Assembly (NCBI GenBank): GCA_000719105.1 | Contig: JODX01000030.1 | Location: 1-64,000 of the forward strand | DNA length: 64,000 nt | Direction of reading: 5' to 3' | DNA from: Streptomyces sclerotialus | GTDB lineage: Bacteria; Actinomycetota; Actinomycetes; Streptomycetales; Streptomycetaceae | Part shown: positions 8,073 through 18,623 of the stretch, one piece after another | Layout: each line of letters opens with the position of its first letter | Numbering within the stretch: position 1 is the first letter of the stretch | The notes under the pieces: model-generated | Databases searched by the model: none | Seen by the model: only the letters and a program-made list of their open reading frames with translations | Told to the model about the DNA's origin: nothing | Made by a program: the position numbers and the translations under genes

Positions 8073-9041
8073 ATGCCCGCGAAGGGTAAGCATCGCCGCC
8101 CGAAGCCCCAGCGCTTCACCCGCTCCATAGCCGCCGCCGGAACCGGTGGCGCCGCGCTCGCCCTGCCCCTGATCGGGGCCACCGGGGCTCATGCCTCGAC
8201 GCCGACGGAGTCCGTCTCCCAGGTTCCCCGGCTCTCCCAGGTCATGCAGACCTCGCAGCAGAGCGAGGCCGGGAAGTCCGCCGCCGGGAAGTCCGGGGCC
8301 GAGGAGTCGACGACGCGGACCTATGCGGTGCGCGCCGGCGACTACCTCTCCAAGATCGCCGTGGAGCAGGACGTCACCGGCGGCTGGCAGGCGATCTACG
8401 CGGGCAACCGCGAGGCGATCGGCTCCGACCCGTCGCTCATCCACCCCGGCCTGAAGCTCACCCTGGACGGCGAGGCCCAGGCGAAGACCGGCTCGTCCGC
8501 CGGGAAGGCCGAGAAGTCCGAGGGAACCGAGAGCACCGAGAAGACCGAGAAGACCGAGAAGACCGAGAAGGCGACCGGGACGTCGGCGGAGAAGCAGACC
8601 TCCACCCCGAGCACGCAGACCGCGGACAGCAGCGCCTCCGGCTTCACCCTTCCCGTCTCCGGCTCCGTGGGCACCGCGTACAAGACCGCGGGCAGCATGT
8701 GGTCCAGCGGCTACCACACCGGCGTCGACTTCGTGGTGCCGACCGGCACCTCGCTCAAGGCCGTCGGCGCGGGCACGGTCGTCTCCGCGGGCTGGGGAGG
8801 CGCCTACGGCAACCAGGTCGTCGTCCGGCTCGCGGACGGCCACTACGCGCAGTACGCCCACCTGTCCTCGCTCTCCGTCTCGGCGGGCCAGAGCGTGAGC
8901 GCGGGCCAGCAGGTCGGCCTCTCCGGCGCGACCGGCAACGTGACCGGGCCGCACCTGCACTTCGAGATCCGTACGACCCCGGACTACGGCTCGGACATCG
9001 ACCCGCTGGCGTACCTGCGCTCGAAGGGCGTCTCCGTCTGA
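8073..9041 (+). CDS. Secreted LysM-M23 peptidoglycan endopeptidase
   Basis: 322 aa. Basic N-terminus, hydrophobic segment (residues ~20-40) and an Ala-x-Ala cleavage site near 42 indicate export. A LysM domain (~82-130, YAVRAGDYLSKIAVEQ) should bind glycan. A hydrophilic linker has repeated TEK units (~155-168). The M23 metallopeptidase domain (~192-318) has the zinc ligands in YHTGVDF and the HLHFE motif. It cuts peptidoglycan cross-bridges in the wall. GAGAGGAA serves as ribosome site. The upstream c-di-AMP riboswitch should switch it off at high c-di-AMP, as known for other wall hydrolases. A strong terminator follows. Confidence 0.92.
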   Translation: MPAKGKHRRPKPQRFTRSIAAAGTGGAALALPLIGATGAHASTPTESVSQVPRLSQVMQTSQQSEAGKSAAGKSGAEESTTRTYAVRAGDYLSKIAVEQDVTGGWQAIYAGNREAIGSDPSLIHPGLKLTLDGEAQAKTGSSAGKAEKSEGTESTEKTEKTEKTEKATGTSAEKQTSTPSTQTADSSASGFTLPVSGSVGTAYKTAGSMWSSGYHTGVDFVVPTGTSLKAVGAGTVVSAGWGGAYGNQVVVRLADGHYAQYAHLSSLSVSAGQSVSAGQQVGLSGATGNVTGPHLHFEIRTTPDYGSDIDPLAYLRSKGVSV

Positions 9042-9094
9042 CGCTCGCGCCACCTGGCCGCGGTCACGTCCGACCGTCGTCACGCCTGACAACG

Positions 9095-9137
9095 GCCGAA
9101 GGCCGGGCCCCGCGATCCGCGGGGCCCGGCCTTCGGC
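9095..9137 (+). terminator. Strong intrinsic terminator-like hairpin
   Basis: Perfect 19-bp stem (9095-9113 with 9119-9137) and a 5-nt loop, 53 bp after the M23 peptidase stop. No long T-tract, as is usual in Streptomyces. Confidence 0.75.
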
Positions 9138-9171
9138 GTGCACGTCACCGGCCGTACTGCTTATTCCGCAA

Positions 9172-9200
9172 TTGACCAACACTTGACGAGTGGCCTATCT
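9172..9200 (+). promoter_or_regulatory. Candidate vegetative promoter of the SGNH hydrolase gene
   Basis: TTGACC (9172-9177), 17-bp spacer, CTATCT (9195-9200), 64 bp before the start codon. An inverted repeat TTGACG / CGTCAA (9183-9188, 9208-9213) overlaps the -10 and could be an operator. Confidence 0.4.
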
Positions 9201-9264
9201 CACCGCCCGTCAACCCCTTCCTACGGTCGCGTAGCTCACATCCCAAGGTGAATGATGGGCCGAC

Positions 9265-10086
9265 GTGGCAGACGATTCGAAGAGTGATGACAGCAGATCA
9301 GTGATCGGGTCGTACGTGGCGGTGGGTGACAGTTTCACCGAGGGCGTCGGCGACCCCGGCCCCGACGGCGCGTTCGTCGGCTGGGCCGACCGCTTCGCGG
9401 TACTTCTCGCCGATCGGCTCCCTGAGGGCGACTTCCGCTACACGAACCTCGCGGTGCGCGGAAAACTGCTCGACCAGATCGTGGCCGACCAGGTACCGAG
9501 GGCGCGGAAACTGGCGCCGGACCTGATCTCCTTCTGTGCGGGCGGCAACGACATCATCCGGCCCGGCACCGATCCCGACGAGGTCGCCGAGCGCTTCGAG
9601 CGCGCGGTCGCCGACCTCACCTCCGCCGCCGGCACCGTCATGGTGACCACCGGCTTCGACACCCGTGGCGTGCCCGTGCTGAAGCACCTGCGCGGCAAGA
9701 TCGCCACGTACAACCTGCATGTGCGCGCCATCGCCGACCGGTACGGCTGCCCCGTGCTGGACCTGTGGTCGCTCAGGACCGTCCAGGACCGGCGCGCGTG
9801 GGACCACGACCGGCTGCACCTGTCGCCCGAGGGGCACACCCGCGTGGCCCTGCGCGCCGGGCAGGTCCTGGGGATGGACGTCCCCGCCGACCCCGACCAG
9901 CCGTGGCCCCCGCTGCCGCCGCGCGGCACCTTCGAGGTCCGCCGCGACGACATCCACTGGGCCCGTGAGTACCTGGTGCCGTGGATCGGCCGGCGGCTGC
10001 GGGGCGAGTCGTCCGGGGACCACGTGGTGGCGAAGGGAAGCCTCTCCCCGGAGGACATCAGGACGCGGATCGAGGCGGTGGCCTGA
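9265..10086 (+). CDS. SGNH/GDSL-family hydrolase
   Basis: 273 aa from GTG 9265. The SGNH blocks are clear: GDSFTEG (nucleophile Ser, residue ~23), the Gly of block II in LAVRGKLLDQ, GGNDI (block III) and DRLHLSPEGH (block V, Asp-x-x-His). No signal peptide, so an intracellular esterase or lipase. The substrate cannot be told. The gene stands alone between a terminator and a GC-rich hairpin. Confidence 0.9.
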   Translation: MADDSKSDDSRSVIGSYVAVGDSFTEGVGDPGPDGAFVGWADRFAVLLADRLPEGDFRYTNLAVRGKLLDQIVADQVPRARKLAPDLISFCAGGNDIIRPGTDPDEVAERFERAVADLTSAAGTVMVTTGFDTRGVPVLKHLRGKIATYNLHVRAIADRYGCPVLDLWSLRTVQDRRAWDHDRLHLSPEGHTRVALRAGQVLGMDVPADPDQPWPPLPPRGTFEVRRDDIHWAREYLVPWIGRRLRGESSGDHVVAKGSLSPEDIRTRIEAVA

Positions 10087-10097
10087 GAGACACGGCG

Positions 10098-10129
10098 GCC
10101 GGCCGGCCGGTCGGTCGCGGCCGGCCGGC
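10098..10129 (+). terminator. GC-rich hairpin after the SGNH hydrolase gene
   Basis: Eleven-bp perfect stem built from GGCC/CCGG units, 10-nt loop, 11 bp after the stop codon. The rest of the 197-bp gap holds the ribosome site of the next gene and nothing else I recognise. Confidence 0.5.
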
Positions 10130-10283
10130 GTCCCGCCTCGGTGGGGCCACCCGGGACCACCGGGATGCGAGCCGGCGCCGGGCGCTTCCGGCGGGCGGGG
10201 ACCCCGGTCCTCCCGGGTGGGCCGGAGGCTGTCGTAGGGGCGGACCATAATGGAACGCCTCAGCGGATTCACCAGGAGGTGCC

Positions 10284-11504
10284 GTGCCCGGTCCACGTTC
10301 CCCGATCCCCGGTCTCAGCGGGCTGCGGCCCCTCGCCTTCGGCGCCGACCCGAGCGGAGCGCGCCTCGCCCGGATCCGGAGATCGCCGCACTTCGCGAAC
10401 GGTTCCTTCGTGAACCCGGAGGGCACGCGCGTGCGCCCTTCCGGCGGCTCCACGCTGGAGATGGCGAAGGCCTGGTTCCGCAAGGAGGACCGCGCCCGCC
10501 GGGTTCCGGCCGGCTCAGTGCCGGTGCACCCCACGACCGTCGCCGACCTCGCCGCGCCGCCGGCGAGCGGCCTGCGCCTGACCTGGACGGGGCACTCCAG
10601 CGTCCTGGCCGAGATCGACGGGCACCGGGTCCTCTTCGACCCCGTCTGGGGCGAGCGCTGCTCCCCGTTCCCCTTCGCCGGTCCGAAGCGGCTGCACCCG
10701 GTACCGCTGCCGCTGGCCGCGCTCGGCCCGCTCGACGTCGTCGTCATCTCCCACGACCACTACGACCACCTCGACCTGCCCACCATCAGGGCCCTGGCCG
10801 GCACGGACACGCTCTTCGCGGTGCCCCTCGGCGTCGGCGCCCACCTGGAGCGCTGGGGCGTGTCCGAGGGGAGGATCCGCGAACTGGACTGGCAGGAGTC
10901 GACGACGGTGGGCGGCCTCACCCTGACGGCCACCCCCGCCCGGCACTTCTGCGGCCGCGGCCTGCGCAACGCCCAGCACACCCTCTGGGCCTCCTGGGTG
11001 GTCGCGGGCGACGAGCACCGGATCTACCACAGCGGCGACACGGGGTACTTCGCGGGCTTCGCCGACATAGGCGCCGAGCACGGCCCCTTCGACGCCACGA
11101 TGATCCAGATCGGTGCGTACGCCGAGTTCTGGCCCGACATCCACATGACGCCCGAGGAGGGCATGCGCGCCCATCTCGACCTGCAGGGCGGCCGCCCGTC
11201 CGGGGTGATGCTGCCCATCCACTGGGCGACGTTCAACCTGGCGCTCCACCCGTGGGCCGAGCCCGGCGAGGGTACGCTCACCGCCGCCCGCGCGGTCGGC
11301 GCCGCCGTCGCCCTGCCCAGGCCCGGCGAGCCCTTCGAGCCGACCGCCGGGACGGTCCCGTCGGATCCCTGGTGGCGTGCCGCGGCCGTACCTTCCGTGG
11401 GGGGCCGCCCGGCCGCCGTGAAGGGCGTGACCATGACAGCGGATGATCGTTCGAAGGGGGCGGAGGAGGACACCGGAGAGCCGGAAGCGGTACCCGCCGG
11501 GTGA
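10284..11504 (+). CDS. Metallo-beta-lactamase-fold hydrolase (NAPE-PLD/UlaG-like)
   Basis: 406 aa from GTG 10284 with a textbook AGGAGGT site 3 bp upstream. Metal ligands: SHDHYDHLD (HxHxDH, near 154), ARHFCGRG, the Asp in YHSGDTGY and the terminal His in PIHWATF. The sequence resembles the outer-membrane/NAPE-PLD-like branch that hydrolyses phosphodiester or lactone bonds, rather than true beta-lactamases. The last ~40 residues are disordered. Single gene with a terminator 18 bp downstream. Substrate unknown. Confidence 0.88.
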   Translation: MPGPRSPIPGLSGLRPLAFGADPSGARLARIRRSPHFANGSFVNPEGTRVRPSGGSTLEMAKAWFRKEDRARRVPAGSVPVHPTTVADLAAPPASGLRLTWTGHSSVLAEIDGHRVLFDPVWGERCSPFPFAGPKRLHPVPLPLAALGPLDVVVISHDHYDHLDLPTIRALAGTDTLFAVPLGVGAHLERWGVSEGRIRELDWQESTTVGGLTLTATPARHFCGRGLRNAQHTLWASWVVAGDEHRIYHSGDTGYFAGFADIGAEHGPFDATMIQIGAYAEFWPDIHMTPEEGMRAHLDLQGGRPSGVMLPIHWATFNLALHPWAEPGEGTLTAARAVGAAVALPRPGEPFEPTAGTVPSDPWWRAAAVPSVGGRPAAVKGVTMTADDRSKGAEEDTGEPEAVPAG

Positions 11505-11521
11505 ATTCCGCGCGGTAATCC

Positions 11522-11560
11522 AAGGGACGAGAGCAAAAAGCCTCTCGGCCCTTTCTGTTT
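11522..11560 (+). terminator. Intrinsic terminator with T-rich tail
   Basis: Stem AAGGG + CGAGAG pairing with CTCTCG + CCCTT (one mismatch), loop rich in A, followed by TTTCTGTTTCTT. In the remaining ~310 bp up to the conservon I see no further gene; that stretch is AT-richer and should hold the conservon promoter. Confidence 0.75.
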
Positions 11561-11870
11561 CTTCCCCGTTCCCCCTCTGACCCTTTGAGACCGCTTCTGA
11601 CCAGCTTCGATCGGGGGATGCCGATAGCGGGAACGAATGTCCGACGAATAATCGACACGACGTGCGAAGCCTCATATCAGAGCGGAATGCTTTGCGGGGG
11701 ACTTTGTCAACTCCCCACCGCACCTGATGCGTTGCCGACTACTGTGCGTTGCTGTCGGGCGACACCGGGCCGATTTGTGCGGCTCCCTCGACCGGCACGC
11801 GATGGCGCACGCCCGGGTCGCGCAGACGCGGGAGCCCCCACGCCTCCGACGCACCAGTACGAGGACACCG

Positions 11871-14024
11871 ATGTCTCACCTTCGCGCACCGGCCACCCGC
11901 ACGGACCGCCGTGAGGGCGGCCGGCACGGACGACCCGTCGCCCGCTCCGCCCCCTCCCTCGCCGAGACCGCGATACGGCCGCAGCTGCTGCGTCTTGCGG
12001 TACTGCCCCCCGTGGCGGTCGCCCTCAGCGCCTGCGCCGCCGTGCTGTTCACCGTCCGCTCCACCGGAGCGGTCCCCGGCCCCACTCTCTGGGCCGTGCT
12101 CGCCGGAGCCGTCGGCGTCGCCCTCGCGGGCATCGTGATCGCCGCCGTGACCGCCGACCGCACCGCCAAGTCCGTACGAGCCCGCCTCGGCGCCCTGCGT
12201 CGCACCAGCGCCCACGGCGAGGCCGAACTGCGCGCCCTGGTCGAGGCGCTGCGCCGCGGCGAGGGCCCGCCCGCGCGGGCGCCGCGCACCGAACCCCCGT
12301 CGGGCGCCGACGAGTTCGAGCTGCTCGCCGCCGACCTCGCGCGGGCCCATGACGCCGCCGTCGGCGCGGTCGTCCGGGCCACCCAGCTCTCCAGCCGGAC
12401 GGGCAGCGAACAGAAGGTCGAGGTCTTCGTCAGCCTCGCCCGGCGCCTGCAGTCCCTGGTGCACCGCGAGATCTCGATACTCGACGAGCTGGAGCACGAG
12501 ATCGAGGACCCCGATCTGCTCAAGGGCCTCTTCCACGTCGACCACCTCGCCACCCGCATCCGCCGCCACGCCGAGAACCTCGCCGTCCTCGGCGGTGCCG
12601 TCTCCCGCCGCCAGTGGAGCCACCCGGTCCCCATGACGGAGGTGCTCCGTTCCGCGATCGCGGAGGTCGAGCAGTACTCACGGGTCAAGCTGGTGCCCCC
12701 GATCGACGGCACCGTACGCGGACACGCCGTCGCCGACGTCATCCACCTCCTCGCCGAACTCGTCGAGAACGCCACGGTGTTCTCCGCCCCGCACACCCAG
12801 GTCCTGCTCCGTACCGGCCTGGTCACCTCGGGGCTCGCGGTGGAGGTCGAGGACCGCGGCCTCGGCATGCCGACCGTGGAGCAGAACAGGATGAACGCCC
12901 TGCTCGCCGACCCCGACCAGGTGAACGTCGCGAGCCTGCTGCAGGACGGCCGCATCGGCCTGTTCGTGGTCTCGCAGCTGGCCCGGCGGCACGGCATCCA
13001 CGTACGGCTGCAGTCCAACATCTACGGCGGCGTCCAGGCCGTGCTCGTCGTGCCCGAAGGGCTGCTCGGCATGGACCCCGGCACCCCCGGCGACGAGCAG
13101 GGGGACGTACCGGAGGAGCGGTCCCCGCAGCCGGCGGGCACCCGCCGGCCCACGTGGTCCGCCGCGCCCGGGACCGGCAACCGCACCGCTCCCGCCCCCG
13201 CACAGGCGCCCGCCCACGGGGCCGGATCCGCACCCCGGGGCGCTCATGGCGCCGCGCCCGGCGCACCGTACCGGCAGGCCCCGGGCGGGAACGGACAGCC
13301 CCCGGCCGCGGGCGGACAGTCCCCGGCCGGAGGAGGCGGGCAGTCCCCGGCCGCGGGCAACGGCGGCCCGCTGCCGCTGCCCGTGCGGGACACCCGCCGG
13401 GAGCGGCCCACCCCGGCGGACGCCCTGCCCGGCATCCGCCCCGGTGACCGGCCTGCCCTGCGGGAGAACACCGCCGCGCCGCCCACCCCGCGCAGCGGCG
13501 CCGTCCGCGGCACCATGGGCAAACCCCAGCTGCCCCGCCGCCGCGCCCAGGAACACCTCGTGCCCCAGCTCCGCGGCGGCCCCGCGCCCGCGCCCCGGAA
13601 CGGCCCCGACCAGTACGTCGCCCACGACCCGGGACTGATGGCCGCGTTCCAGCGCGGCATCGGACTCGCGGAGACCCGCCAGGCGGAGCCGGACCGGCAC
13701 GAGAGGCCCGGACCCGGCAGGGCACCGGCGGGCCCGGAGCCCGCCGACGCGCATCCCGCCGACGCGCACTCCATGGACGTCCTCGCCAGGGGCGTACGCG
13801 GTGCGGAGCGCGCGCACCGGGACGTGCCGCGCGCGGACCCGGCCCCCGGCACCGGAACGCCCGCGCCGGACACCGCCCCCACGGTCGCGCAGCCGCCGGC
13901 CCCGGGCGCGACCCGCCTGCGCGGTCCGTACGTGCCCGGGCCGGACGAGGCGCAGGGCACGGACCGGACCCCGCCCGTTCCCGGCCTCGCCCGCCGGCCG
14001 GACGGGAGCGCCCCGGCCGGATGA
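11871..14024 (+). CDS. Conservon sensor-kinase-like protein (CvnA type)
   Basis: 717 aa from ATG 11871. Two N-terminal membrane helices (about 40-62 and 72-94) enclose only a short loop, so the large external sensor domain of many homologues is absent. A linker and a histidine-kinase-like helical region follow (SLVHREISILDELEHE). The ATPase domain has LLAELVENATVFSAP (N box), VEDRGLGMP (G1) and GLFVVSQLARRHGI (G2). From ~400 on is a long Pro/Gly/Arg tail. It is first in a five-gene run with roadblock, DUF742 and GTPase genes, the conserved Streptomyces conservon order. Conservon products assemble at the membrane like a GPCR-type switch and affect development and antibiotics. Confidence 0.9.
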   Translation: MSHLRAPATRTDRREGGRHGRPVARSAPSLAETAIRPQLLRLAVLPPVAVALSACAAVLFTVRSTGAVPGPTLWAVLAGAVGVALAGIVIAAVTADRTAKSVRARLGALRRTSAHGEAELRALVEALRRGEGPPARAPRTEPPSGADEFELLAADLARAHDAAVGAVVRATQLSSRTGSEQKVEVFVSLARRLQSLVHREISILDELEHEIEDPDLLKGLFHVDHLATRIRRHAENLAVLGGAVSRRQWSHPVPMTEVLRSAIAEVEQYSRVKLVPPIDGTVRGHAVADVIHLLAELVENATVFSAPHTQVLLRTGLVTSGLAVEVEDRGLGMPTVEQNRMNALLADPDQVNVASLLQDGRIGLFVVSQLARRHGIHVRLQSNIYGGVQAVLVVPEGLLGMDPGTPGDEQGDVPEERSPQPAGTRRPTWSAAPGTGNRTAPAPAQAPAHGAGSAPRGAHGAAPGAPYRQAPGGNGQPPAAGGQSPAGGGGQSPAAGNGGPLPLPVRDTRRERPTPADALPGIRPGDRPALRENTAAPPTPRSGAVRGTMGKPQLPRRRAQEHLVPQLRGGPAPAPRNGPDQYVAHDPGLMAAFQRGIGLAETRQAEPDRHERPGPGRAPAGPEPADAHPADAHSMDVLARGVRGAERAHRDVPRADPAPGTGTPAPDTAPTVAQPPAPGATRLRGPYVPGPDEAQGTDRTPPVPGLARRPDGSAPAG

Positions 14025-14098
14025 CCACACTTCCCGCTCTCCCCCCACCCACCTCCTCCGCTCCCGCGGACCCCCGTACCCCAAGGAGTCGATGCACC

Positions 14099-14533
14099 AT
14101 GGCGAGCGAAGCGCCGACCGGCCACGTGTCCGACCTCGACTGGCTGATGAGCGGCCTCGTGCAGCGAGTGCCGCACACCACGAGCGCGGTGCTGCTCTCC
14201 TGCGACGGGCTCGTGAAGTCGGTCCACGGACTCGACCCGGACAGCGCCGACCACATGGCCGCACTGGCCTCCGGCCTCTACTCCCTCGGACGCAGCGCGG
14301 GCATCCGCTTCGGGGACGGCGGCGAGGTGCGCCAGGTCGTCGTCGAGCTCGACGCGAGCCTGCTGTTCGTCTCCACCGCCGGCTCCGGCACCTGCCTCGC
14401 CGTCCTCGCCGGGCGCGAGGCGGACGCGGCGGTGCTCGGCTACGAGATGGCGATGCTCGTCAAGAGCGTGCGGCCGTACCTGGTCACCGCGCCCAGGCAG
14501 CCCGCCGCCGAACCCCCGGTGATGAGGCCTTGA
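14099..14533 (+). CDS. Conservon roadblock/LC7 protein (CvnB type)
   Basis: 144 aa from ATG 14099, with AAGGAG upstream. The whole protein is a roadblock/LC7 domain (LDWLMSGLVQRVPHTTSAVLLSCDGL at the start, with the usual central helix MAALASGLYSLGRSAG). In conservons this partner binds the kinase-like protein and acts on the small GTPase. Its stop overlaps the next start (TTGA). Confidence 0.9.
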   Translation: MASEAPTGHVSDLDWLMSGLVQRVPHTTSAVLLSCDGLVKSVHGLDPDSADHMAALASGLYSLGRSAGIRFGDGGEVRQVVVELDASLLFVSTAGSGTCLAVLAGREADAAVLGYEMAMLVKSVRPYLVTAPRQPAAEPPVMRP

Positions 14534-14907
14534 ACGCGGCCGCGGCCGGCGACGGACCCTGGCTCGACGACGCGGCCGGACGGCTGGTGCGCCCCTACAC
14601 CGTCAGCGACGGACGGACCCGCCCGAGCACCGCGCTCGACCTGCTGTCGCAGGTGATGGCCACCGGCGCCACCCCCCTCGGCTACCTCGGCCCCGAGCAC
14701 ACCCAGGCACTCGACCTGTGCCGGGCGCCCGTCTCGGTCGCCGAGGTCGCCGCCCACCTGAAACTTCCGGCGGCGGTCACCAAGGTGCTCCTGTCCGACC
14801 TCGTGGACTGCGGAGCACTCACCGAGAGACCGCCGTCGTTCCACGACAATCCCACCGACCGGGCCCTTCTGGAGGCAGTCCTCGATGGTCTACGACGACA
14901 GCTCTGA
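14530..14907 (+). CDS. Conservon DUF742 protein (CvnC type)
   Basis: 125 aa from a TTG start that overlaps the preceding stop as TTGA; no better start exists in frame. DUF742 is recognised by the N-terminal RLVRPYTVSDGRTRP and the winged-helix-like part APVSVAEVAAHLKLPAAVTK, ending in LLEAVLDGLRRQL. It is the third conservon partner and overlaps the GTPase gene by 23 bp. Confidence 0.9.
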   Translation: MNAAAAGDGPWLDDAAGRLVRPYTVSDGRTRPSTALDLLSQVMATGATPLGYLGPEHTQALDLCRAPVSVAEVAAHLKLPAAVTKVLLSDLVDCGALTERPPSFHDNPTDRALLEAVLDGLRRQL

Positions 14908-15484
14908 CCCGTTCCCCACCGCACTGAAGATCCTGGTGGCGGGAGGATTCGGAGTAGGCAAGACGACGTTCGTCGGCGCGGTGAGCGAGATCGCGCCGCT
15001 CAGTACGGAGGAACTGCTCACCACGGTGAGCGAGGGCACCGACAACCTCGACGGCGTCGAGAACAAGGTCGAGACGACGGTCGCCATGGACTTCGGCCGT
15101 ATCACCCTCGACCGGAAACACGTGCTGTACCTGTTCGGCACCCCCGGGCAGCAGCGCTTCTGGTTCATGTGGGACGAGCTCTGCGAGGGCGCCCTCGGCG
15201 CGGTCGTCCTCGCCGACACCCGCCGCCTGGAGGACTGCTTCGCGGCCGTCGACTTCTTCGAGCAGCGCGGCCTGCCCTTCATCGTCGGGATCAACGAGTT
15301 CGACGGCGCCCACCGCTACGAGCCCGGGGAGGTCCGCGCCGCGATAGACCTCGATCCCGAGATCCCCATCGTGCGCTGCGACGCCCGGATCTCCAGTTCC
15401 GCCGTGCAGACCCTGCTCACCCTCGTCCGCCACCTCCTCGCCCACACCCCCGGGCACGCGCCGAGCCACGGGGCCCACAGATGA
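14885..15484 (+). CDS. Conservon small GTPase (CvnD type)
   Basis: 199 aa Ras-like/MglA-type ATP-GTP binding protein. P-loop GGFGVGKTT (20-28), switch II region LFGTPGQQRFWFMW, and INEFD as the guanine-specificity equivalent (NKxD variant). It is the output GTPase of the conservon; its GAP/GEF partners should be the roadblock and DUF742 proteins encoded just upstream. Confidence 0.92.
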   Translation: MVYDDSSDPFPTALKILVAGGFGVGKTTFVGAVSEIAPLSTEELLTTVSEGTDNLDGVENKVETTVAMDFGRITLDRKHVLYLFGTPGQQRFWFMWDELCEGALGAVVLADTRRLEDCFAAVDFFEQRGLPFIVGINEFDGAHRYEPGEVRAAIDLDPEIPIVRCDARISSSAVQTLLTLVRHLLAHTPGHAPSHGAHR

Positions 15485-15512
15485 ACACCGGCACGGGCCC
15501 TGGAGCACGACC

Positions 15513-16076
15513 ATGACCTACGACCCGCCGCGCCCGCCCGGCCGGCTGCTGCTCACCCCCGAGGACAGGGACGCCCCCGCGCGCGTACGACGCCTGCGCC
15601 TGCTCGGCCTCGGCGACCGCGCGGAACCCGCCCTCGACGCTTTCGCGCACCGGCTCGCACAGCTCGCCCGGACGCCCTACGCCATGGTCACCTTCATCGG
15701 CGAGCACGAACAGTTCTTCGCCGGACTGTGCGCACCGGACGGCACCGTGCGCGCGCCGGACGGCATCGAACGCGGGATGGGCCGCCGCCTGCCCCGCAGT
15801 CACGGGTTCTGCCCCCACGTGGTGGTGCGCCGCAAGGCACTGGTCCTGGACGACGTCGGCGACTACCCGCGCTTCGCCGGGAACCCGATCGTCGACGAGA
15901 CCGGCATCCGCTCCTATCTCGGCGCCCCGCTCGTCGACGGCACGGGAATCGCGCTCGGCACGGTCTGTGTCGCGGACGTCGCCCCCCGCCCGTGGGGGAG
16001 GAGAGGGCTGGAGACCATCAAGGCGACGGCGGCCGACCTCACCGCGGCGCTCGAGCGGCGGGAGATCCTCTCTTAG
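15513..16076 (+). CDS. GAF-domain protein, fifth gene of the conservon
   Basis: 187 aa. A single GAF domain fills residues ~38-180 (APYAMVTFIGEHEQFFAGL-like start, SHGFCPHVV, GIRSYLGAPLVDG, ALGTVCVAD). It begins 28 bp after the GTPase stop, so probably in the same transcript. Some conservons end in a cytochrome P450 instead; here a GAF sensor takes that place. The ligand is unknown; Cys in the SHGFCPHVV loop could bind a small molecule or react with redox agents. Confidence 0.85.
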   Translation: MTYDPPRPPGRLLLTPEDRDAPARVRRLRLLGLGDRAEPALDAFAHRLAQLARTPYAMVTFIGEHEQFFAGLCAPDGTVRAPDGIERGMGRRLPRSHGFCPHVVVRRKALVLDDVGDYPRFAGNPIVDETGIRSYLGAPLVDGTGIALGTVCVADVAPRPWGRRGLETIKATAADLTAALERREILS

Positions 16077-16157
16077 CCGGTCCCGGTCCCGGTCCCGGTG
16101 CGGGCCGTGGCGGCGGGTGCGGGCGAGTGCGGGCGGGTGTGAAGGAAAGCTGCGGCG

Positions 16158-16174
16158 GAGCTTAAGAAAAGCTC
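16158..16174 (+). terminator. Weak hairpin after the conservon
   Basis: Six-bp stem (GAGCTT / AAGCTC) with a 5-nt A-rich loop. Just upstream (16079-16098) is a short run of GGTCCC repeats. No clear promoter was identified in the 221-bp gap before tdh. Confidence 0.3.
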
Positions 16175-16297
16175 GATGGACCGGAGACCGCGGCGCACGG
16201 AAGATTCACTACGGGTTTCCCCTGACATTCCACCCCCCCGGAACGGGCTCCTTCGGCATGCCCTAGTCCGGGACCTCACCCCCGTAGGAGCCGTTGC

Positions 16298-17326
16298 GTG
16301 AAGGCGCTGGTCAAGGAGAAGGCGGAGCCCGGGCTGTGGCTCACGGACGTACCGGAGCCGGAGATCGGCCCGGGTGACGTACTGATCAAGGTCCTCAGGA
16401 CCGGTATCTGCGGCACCGACCTGCACATCCGCGACTGGGACGGCTGGGCGCGGCAGACGATCCGCACCCCGCTCGTCGTCGGCCACGAGTTCGCCGGCGA
16501 GGTCGTCGACACCGGGCGCGACGTCACCGACATCGCGGTCGGGGACCGCGTCAGCGGCGAGGGCCACCTGGTCTGCGGCAAGTGCCGCAACTGCCTCGCC
16601 GGACGCCGTCATCTGTGCCGGGCCACCGTCGGGCTCGGCGTCGGCCGCGACGGGGCGTTCGCCGAGTACGTGGCGCTGCCCGCGTCCAACGTGTGGGTGC
16701 ACCGGGTCCCGGTCGACCTCGACGTCGCGGCGATCTTCGACCCGTTCGGCAACGCCGTGCACACCGCGCTGTCCTTCCCGCTGGTCGGCGAGGACGTACT
16801 GATCACAGGGGCCGGCCCGATCGGGCTGATGGCCGCGGCGGTCGCCCGGCACGCCGGTGCGCGCAACGTCGTGATCACCGATGTGAGCGAGGAGCGGCTC
16901 GAACTGGCCCGCAAGCTCGGAGTCAGCCTCGCCCTCGACGTCTCCGACGCGACGATCGCCGACGGACAGCGGGAACTGGGGCTCCGGGAGGGCTTCGACG
17001 TCGGACTGGAGATGTCCGGCCGGCCCGAGGCGCTGCGCGACATGATCGCCAACATGACGCACGGCGGCCGGATCGCCCTGCTGGGCCTGCCCGCCGAGGA
17101 GTTCCCGGTCGACTGGGCCCGGATCGTCACCTCGATGATCACCCTCAAGGGCATCTACGGCCGGGAGATGTTCGAGACCTGGTACGCGATGTCGGTGCTG
17201 CTGGAGGGCGGCCTCGACCTCGCCCCCGTGATCACCGGCCGGTACGGCTTCCGCGACTACGAGGCGGCGTTCGCCGACGCGGCGAGCGGCCGCGGCGGCA
17301 AGGTCATCCTCGATTGGGCCGTCTGA
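16298..17326 (+). CDS. tdh: L-threonine 3-dehydrogenase
   Basis: 342 aa, the length of E. coli Tdh. Oxidises L-threonine to 2-amino-3-oxobutyrate with NAD+. Catalytic zinc ligands Cys38 (GICGTD), His63 and Glu64 (GHEF); structural zinc Cys cluster [18 protein letters not shown]-binding [13 protein letters not shown] start with TAGGAG upstream. It is followed 39 bp later by kbl, the partner enzyme, giving the standard threonine-to-glycine operon. Confidence 0.95.
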   Translation: MKALVKEKAEPGLWLTDVPEPEIGPGDVLIKVLRTGICGTDLHIRDWDGWARQTIRTPLVVGHEFAGEVVDTGRDVTDIAVGDRVSGEGHLVCGKCRNCLAGRRHLCRATVGLGVGRDGAFAEYVALPASNVWVHRVPVDLDVAAIFDPFGNAVHTALSFPLVGEDVLITGAGPIGLMAAAVARHAGARNVVITDVSEERLELARKLGVSLALDVSDATIADGQRELGLREGFDVGLEMSGRPEALRDMIANMTHGGRIALLGLPAEEFPVDWARIVTSMITLKGIYGREMFETWYAMSVLLEGGLDLAPVITGRYGFRDYEAAFADAASGRGGKVILDWAV

Positions 17327-17365
17327 GGCTCTCGCCGAATCACAGCGAATCACAAAGGACTGATG

Positions 17366-18565
<1,200 letters not shown>

Positions 18566-18623
18566 CCGGCCCGGAAGCACTGCTCACACCGCGCACACCG
18601 CTCACACTGCGATAATCGTTCGC

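Noticed and set aside
8525..8575. Repeated GACCGAGAA units in the M23 peptidase gene as a DNA element
   Set aside because: They code for the TEK linker repeat and are explained by the protein.
16079..16098. GGTCCC repeat run as a regulatory element
   Set aside because: Short simple repeat of three to four units without symmetry or conserved position.
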